Assembly (NCBI RefSeq): GCF_037325665.1
Contig: NC_090253.1
Location: forward strand, 19,670,862-19,734,861
From: Littorina saxatilis
Lineage: Eukaryota > Mollusca > Gastropoda > Littorinimorpha > Littorinidae
DNA length: 64,000 bases
Direction: 5' to 3'
The notes beneath the pieces are model-generated. The model saw nothing but the letters and a program-made list of their open reading frames with translations, was not told the origin of the DNA and ran no database searches. Every line of letters begins with the position of its first letter. Position 1 is the first letter of the stretch. A program made the translations under genes and the position numbers. Shown in pieces: positions 59,175-64,000 of the stretch.

Positions 59175-62100
59175 TAGTCTACTTGCCAAAAAGAGTACCT
59201 GGAAATGTCTGTTCCTGTAAACTTTTATGACGGAAATGTAATCTATAGGGTATGTAGAGTCAAATTAGCTTGGTTGCCTAAAGATGCACTTTGGGAAATT
59301 CTCAGAATCCAAGATGGCCGCCCAACGGTCATCTTGAAGATGGTCAATATATAACTTTTGATCCAGATGGGCTAAAGAGTCGTGTAATACCTCAATATAG
59401 GGTTTTTTGATGTCAGCGAGTTCATTTCTGAGGTTGGTTTGTCAATCCTGTCAACAGAATCCAAGATGGCCGCCAAGATGGCCGTCAAAATATCTAAAAA
59501 CACATTTCTCGCCATATCTGGGTTTCTAAAGCAGCTAGATTCATGATCTTAGTGCTGACCATGTTTCCAAAGGCTGGGAAGCCGTTCTGATATCACCCAG
59601 ATGCAAGATGGCTGCCAAGATGGCAGGTAAACGTCATTCACGCTCAAATCAATGTCACACAAAAATAAGGAAAACGCCATATTGTTTGTCTTTTGTCTGA
59701 AAGAACATGTTAGCATCCAGTTAAAGAGGCAACTTTCAGGACCTCAATCAAGCTGCAGGTGGGAAAGTCCATGTCCTAAAGCAGCTTAGCTGGCACGCCA
59801 CGACCGAAATAGAAATCTACTGCTCTTGCGTTACAGCAAACAAACGATTTAAACTTTGAAACCATATCTCCTTCTTCATTGTCAGCTTCTTTCTCGTTTT
59901 ACTGGTCGTCTTCAACAAACTCCTCCTCTTCCTCCTCCTCCTCCTCCTCTTCCTCCTCTTCTTCCTCCTCCTCGTCCTCCTCCTCCACTACAGGCTCATG
60001 CTTCGTGTAAGGACTGCAGCAGACATCTCCTCCCTCGCAATAACAGTATTCAGTGCACGTAAGTCTCCCATTGTGGCAACGTACTGCACTTCTTCTCGCT
60101 GTACGCTTTCCCCTCGGCGCTGCAACTACAGCTCACGACATCTAAGAGCTGCTGTGGTGCTATCGGTGCATTAGACAGCGATGGTGTTACAGCACTGCAC
60201 CAGATTCATCGACATCACATCCGAAGCAGCGGATATCATGAGCCTCGGCTGGTGGATCTTTCTGGTCTGCTGCCTTCCACAACATCATCTGCAGATGTGC
60301 TCGGAGAGCATGCAGCCTCAGGTTGCAATCTGTTGGTCGTAGCCTCTTCAGAGGTGGTGGTTTCTTCCTGCTCAGATACAGTTTGGATCTTGCACCATTG
60401 AGGGACTTGGCCTTCTTCTGACTGTACAGCGCGAGGAAGAATGAGTCGGCAGTGGCCTTAAGTTGGTCATGACTGACGTCTGGCTCCCCAAGGACATCTT
60501 GCAGGCCTGGGATGTCGCTGTTTGCAAGCACCTTGAGCGCCGACTTCTTGCCCTTGTAACAGGGGTACGACACGGTGTCGCAGCCCGATTAGGCGTGCAT
60601 GCCGAGTAGCTGACCACACTTGTCCCCCAATTTGTCCACTGTTGCGCGAATGTCAAGCATCGTGCCGTCCCACTTCTCCATCTGGATGCTCTTCTGTATC
60701 CTCTTCCTCCATGCCAAGTACACGAGAAGGACGAACACATCAGTGTCGTCACACAGCACCCTGATCGTCTCCGCCCCGCCTGCTGCAGCCTTCAGCATGT
60801 AGCTGCACAGCGTGATATCCGCCTCCTCATGAGTGACAAGACAATCGAAACTGCTGACAAGCTCCACGTTGTTCTGCAGAGGATATCCACAGAGGATGTT
60901 GCTGAGGAGGCGTTTGTTGTTGGCGTTCTTCATGATAGCTTCTCTGTGTGGGAGGGGGGTTGTGGGTGTCAGACGGAAGTCCTTTGATCCTTCCTCTGCC
61001 CTCCTCATCCTCTCGTGGTCCTTCGCAGTTGGCCGATTCTCATGGTACCTGTCAAACAACACCAGTTTCTGTGCTGCTGGAGGATAGCGGCTCAGTCGAG
61101 CGCCGAAACTCGCGACAAGATCTCCTGCTGTCCCCGCAACAGGCCACACAACATGGTACAGGAGCTGGCTGGCGTCGACCAGCACCACGTCTGGTGCAGG
61201 TGCGTTGTTTACCGGCACACCAAGACACTTGACGAGCACAGCCTTGTCTCCTTTCCTCAAACACCCGAACTCGTCGATGAGAGATGGAGGTACGGGACTG
61301 AGTTCGTACTTGAAGATGTCTGTCGCCTTCACACCACGTTGTTGCCCAATGATCTGAAGCCGTACGAATAATGTTTCAATGTCAAAGATGGCCTTGTCTT
61401 TCACAACCACTACCTTTTTCATCTCCTGCATGGTCTTCACTTTCCTCTCGATCGGGCCATGGAATGTGCCGTGAAGCGAAGCGGCGAACTGCTCACTTTG
61501 AGTGCTGCCGATCTTCAGTGCATCTTGGACATTTACTTTTGCTGGCGCGATCTTCCCGTTGACGATGTTGTACAGGTCAGTGGAATCAACAATGAGAGGG
61601 TGCGAGTGCTTCTGCAGTTCCTCTGCAATCTTCGTCCGGTCTGCTGCGTCCATCGCTCGTCTTCTTTTACCTTCCTCTTTGTGCTTGCTCTCCTTCTGTC
61701 CATCCCCACCATCGAGACCCATCGGCTTTTCTGAAAGTTGCCTCTTTTAACTGGATGCTAACATGTTCTTTCAGACAAAAGACAAACAATATGGCGTTTT
61801 CCTTATTTTTGTGTGACATTCATTTGAGAGTGAATGACGTTTACCTGCCATCTTGGCAGCCAACTTGCATCTGGGTGATATCAGAACAGCTTTCCAGCCT
61901 TTGGAAACATGGTCAGCACTAAGATCATGAATCTAGCTGCTTTAGAAACCCAGATATGGCGAGAAATGTGTTTTTAGATATTTTGACGGCCATCTTGGCG
62001 GCCATCTTGGATTCTGTTGACAGGATTGACAAACCAACCTCAGAAATGAACTCGCTGACATCAAAAAACCCTATATTGAGGTATTACACGACTCTTTAGC

Positions 62101-62309
62101 CCATCTGGATCAAAAGTTATATATTGACCATCTTCAAGATGACCGTTGGGCGGCCATCTTGGATTCTGAGAATTTCCCAAAGTGCATCTTTAGGCAACCA
62201 AGCTAATTTGACTCTCCGTACCCTGTAGATTACATTTCCGTCATAAAAGTTTACAGGAACAGACATTTCCAGGTTTCTTACATGACATAGAAGGCTGGCT
62301 GGTAGACTA
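59175..62309 (-). mobile_element. DNA transposon with ~570 bp inverted repeats (Academ-like?)
   Basis: 3135 bp. Begins TAGTCTAC and ends GTAGACTA, flanked by the 3 bp duplication TCA (59172-59174, 62310-62312). Inverted repeats 59175-59740 and 61731-62309 match closely over more than 500 bp, apart from the outermost ~30 bp; they include several CAAGATGGCCGCC phrases. Between them is one minus-strand gene for an XPG/FEN-like nuclease. A 3 bp duplication together with an XPG-like nuclease recalls the Academ superfamily, but I cannot confirm this. Confidence 0.75.
59850..61722 (-). pseudogene. XPG/FEN-like (PIN-fold) nuclease gene of the DNA transposon
   Basis: Starts MGLDGGDGQKESKH at 61722 with 377 codons to a TAA at 60589-60591; the same frame goes on with SGCDTVSYPCYKGKKSALKVL. 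HEEADITLCSYMLKAAAGGA (about residues 297-316), LCDDTDVFVLLVYLAWR and GCDTVSYPCYKGKKS are the acidic-pocket motifs of a family common in invertebrate genomes and related to XPG/FEN nucleases. After a frame change near 60195 comes APQQLLDVVSCSCSA, then a Cys-rich stretch (60000-60050) and an acidic Glu-rich end coded by the CTC-rich tract at 59921-59990. So it has one stop and about two frameshifts: probably inactive. Confidence 0.7.
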
Positions 62310-62502
62310 TCATGTCTCACCCAGTCACATTATTCTGACACCGGACCAACCAGTCCTAGCACTAACCCCATAATGCCAGACGCCAGGCGGAGCAGCCACT
62401 AGATTGCCAATTTTAAAGTCTTAGGTATGACCCGGCCGGGGTTCGAACCCACGACCTCCCGATCACGGGGCGGACGCCTTACCACTAGGCCACCGTGCCG
62501 GG

Positions 62503-62719
62503 AATAAATATGCAATGCCTACAAAATGTTGTGCAGGTTCAAATGAAAGTAAAACTGATGTACAGATTAGTGAGATGTTTAATGGTTTCTACCCGTAACA
62601 AATGCATTGGGGATAAATTGAATAATTTAATAAAAATGTGAACAAGGATGCTAACCAATGCAAAAAAACTACACAACCAACAACAGATCAATAAATGAAC
62701 GCCTCACTGCTAAAACATG
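62503..62719. repeat. 217 bp direct repeat, right copy
   Basis: Partner of 58839-59056; begins AATAAATATGCAATGCC directly after the SINE head. Confidence 0.93.
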
Positions 62720-62782
62720 AAAAGCATCAGTCTGCTTAATGGTGGCTCTGGCTATTATACAATGTGGCCAAAACAGAGGGTG

Positions 62783-62940
62783 CAGTAAAACCCTTGAAAA
62801 AAAAACCGATATTTAAGACCTCTGCTCCTATCAAGACCCTAGTTTTTCTGTTGATATTGTCTGTAAATGTAGACTCCCTTCCCTTTAAGACCCAATTTTT
62901 TTCAAATATTTTGAGGTCTTACCAAACATGGTTTCACTGT
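62783..62940. mobile_element. pogo-like MITE
   Basis: Ends CAGTAAAACCC and GGTTTCACTG; contains TTTAAGACC phrases shared with the element at 63362. TA at the right border. Confidence 0.55.
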
Positions 62941-63361
62941 ATTCGACAAACAATTAACCTACTGAGACAGAACATTTTAATACGAGTATTCCTGGCAAAA
63001 AACATTCACCCCCACCCCCACCCCCGTCCAAAATTCACCAACACACATACCAATAACGTCACTGGGTACACATGGAACATTTTTTACGGACTTATTTGGA
63101 AATCATGCATCAACAACAACAACAACAACAAATTCATCACCTGATGAAATCTCATTAACCATGCAAAACAATGCTCGGCATAACTGCCTCACAATCCATG
63201 AAGCTTGCTTCCAGTTTTTTTCCATTCTTTTGCTGCAATTCATACGCCTGCTACTTCTGAAAAAAATCATGAAGCTTGCTTAAACGTCTCTTGTTGTCTT
63301 TATCTTTTGCACCAATCAATGAATTGCGAAAATTCAAGAACCTTGCTTCTAGCTTCCCATA

Positions 63362-63972
63362 CAGTGGACCGCCCCTTTAAAGACCCCCAAATTTAAGACT
63401 CCCTCCGACGGGCGCAGTGGCGTGGTGGTAAGACGTCGGCCTCCCAATCGGGAGGTCGTGAGTTCGAATCCCGGTCGCTGCCGCCTGGTGGGTAAAGAGT
63501 GGAGATTTTTCCGATCTCCCAGGTCAACTTATGTGCAGACCTGCTAGTGACTTAACCCCCTTCGTGTGTACACGCAAGCACAAGACCAAGACTAGTGCGC
63601 ACGGAAAAGATCCGGTAATCCATGTCAGAGTTCGGTGGGTTATCGAAACACGAAAATACCCAGCATGCCTCCCCCGAAATCGGCATATGCTGCCTGAATG
63701 GCGGGGTAAAAACGGTCATACACGTAAAAATCCACTTGTGCTAAAAACATAAGTGAACGTGGGAGTCTTAAGCCCATGAACGAAGAAGAAGCAGAAGAAG
63801 ACTCCCTCCTTTTTAAGACCTTGTTTTCTCAGACTTTCTGTTCATAACCTCTGTAAAATTATCTTCCCTTTTAAGACTCCTTCCTTTTTAAGATCCGATT
63901 ATCTCAGATTTTTGGAGGTCTTAAAAGGGGGTGAGGGAGGGAGGGGGAGGGAGGGGGGGAGGGGGTCCCACT
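63362..63972. mobile_element. pogo-like MITE split by a SINE
   Basis: Left end CAGTGGACCGCCCC, right end GGGGGTCCCACTA, TA at the borders. Interrupted by the SINE at 63407-63797. Confidence 0.6.
63407..63797 (+). mobile_element. GAA-tailed tRNA-SINE, full-length copy
   Basis: Flanked by the 12 bp duplication AAGACTCCCTCC (63395-63406, 63798-63809). Head GACGGGCGCAGTGGCGTGG with B box GAGTTCGAATCC; body shared with the array SINE; GAA-rich tail with one GCA. Its tRNA-like head differs from that of the array SINE. Confidence 0.92.
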
Positions 63973-64000
63973 ATATCTTGTTTCTTTTGCAGCAATCAAT

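Larger units (their letters stand above)
59057..62502 (-). mobile_element. tRNA-SINE, minus, split by a 3.1 kb DNA transposon
   Basis: Tail side 59057-59174 (GGTT repeats, CTTAACGCCCAGCCGACC), head side 62310-62502 with a tRNA-like module whose B box is GGTTCGAACCC and A-box region GGCCTAGTGG (minus strand). Joining the two sides across the 3 bp duplication TCA gives one ~310 bp SINE. Confidence 0.8.

Noticed and set aside
59856-60062. Proline-rich plus-strand frame (PLPPPPPPLPP)
   Set aside because: Shadow of the minus-strand acidic tail coded by the CTC-rich tract of the transposon nuclease gene.

Overview
The window looks like animal nuclear DNA, most likely from a gastropod mollusc. That is an inference from an intron-rich NUDT9 gene of animal type, abundant LINE, SINE and MITE copies, and repeat families that I associate from memory with marine snails; no database was searched. 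There is one recognisable host protein gene. Nearly everything else is repeat, except for a tandem array of what appears to be a structural RNA gene.

Region 1 (about 750-26,613) is a tandem array with at least 19 copies of a ~305 nt unit in ~866 bp monomers. Each unit has a TATA box 29 bp upstream of a conserved 5' end and closes with a hairpin and a T-run. The 5' octamer is complementary to an octamer just before the 3' hairpin. A 5' hairpin with a bulged U lies after the 5' end. This is the architecture of 7SK RNA, so I annotate the copies as 7SK-like, probably Pol III-transcribed genes. The array has been remodelled by insertions: a tRNA-derived SINE trapped in ten spacers and amplified with them (1249 bp monomers), an ~880 bp non-autonomous repeat in two spacers, an L2/CR1-like LINE fragment on the minus strand, and a 5'-truncated LINE with a long open RT frame and an 11 bp target duplication.

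Region 2 (26,614-32,200) is simple-sequence DNA followed by foldback structures. One inverted-repeat element is split by a 1.04 kb GAA-tailed retroposon with an 11 bp target duplication.

Region 3 (32,227-41,234) is the NUDT9 orthologue (ADP-ribose pyrophosphatase). Seven coding exons join without any frame error into 290 codons, and the Nudix box is complete. Its introns hold hAT-like, piggyBac-like and other MITEs, a SINE and a triplicated copy of the intron 5/exon 6 boundary.

Region 4 (41,235-64,000) has no recognised host gene. It holds nested repeats, a 38 bp minisatellite of about 1.65 kb, a 0.6 kb palindrome, LINE and SINE remnants, and a 3.1 kb DNA transposon with ~570 bp inverted repeats and a decayed XPG/FEN-like nuclease gene. 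That transposon sits inside a SINE which is itself flanked by 217 bp direct repeats.
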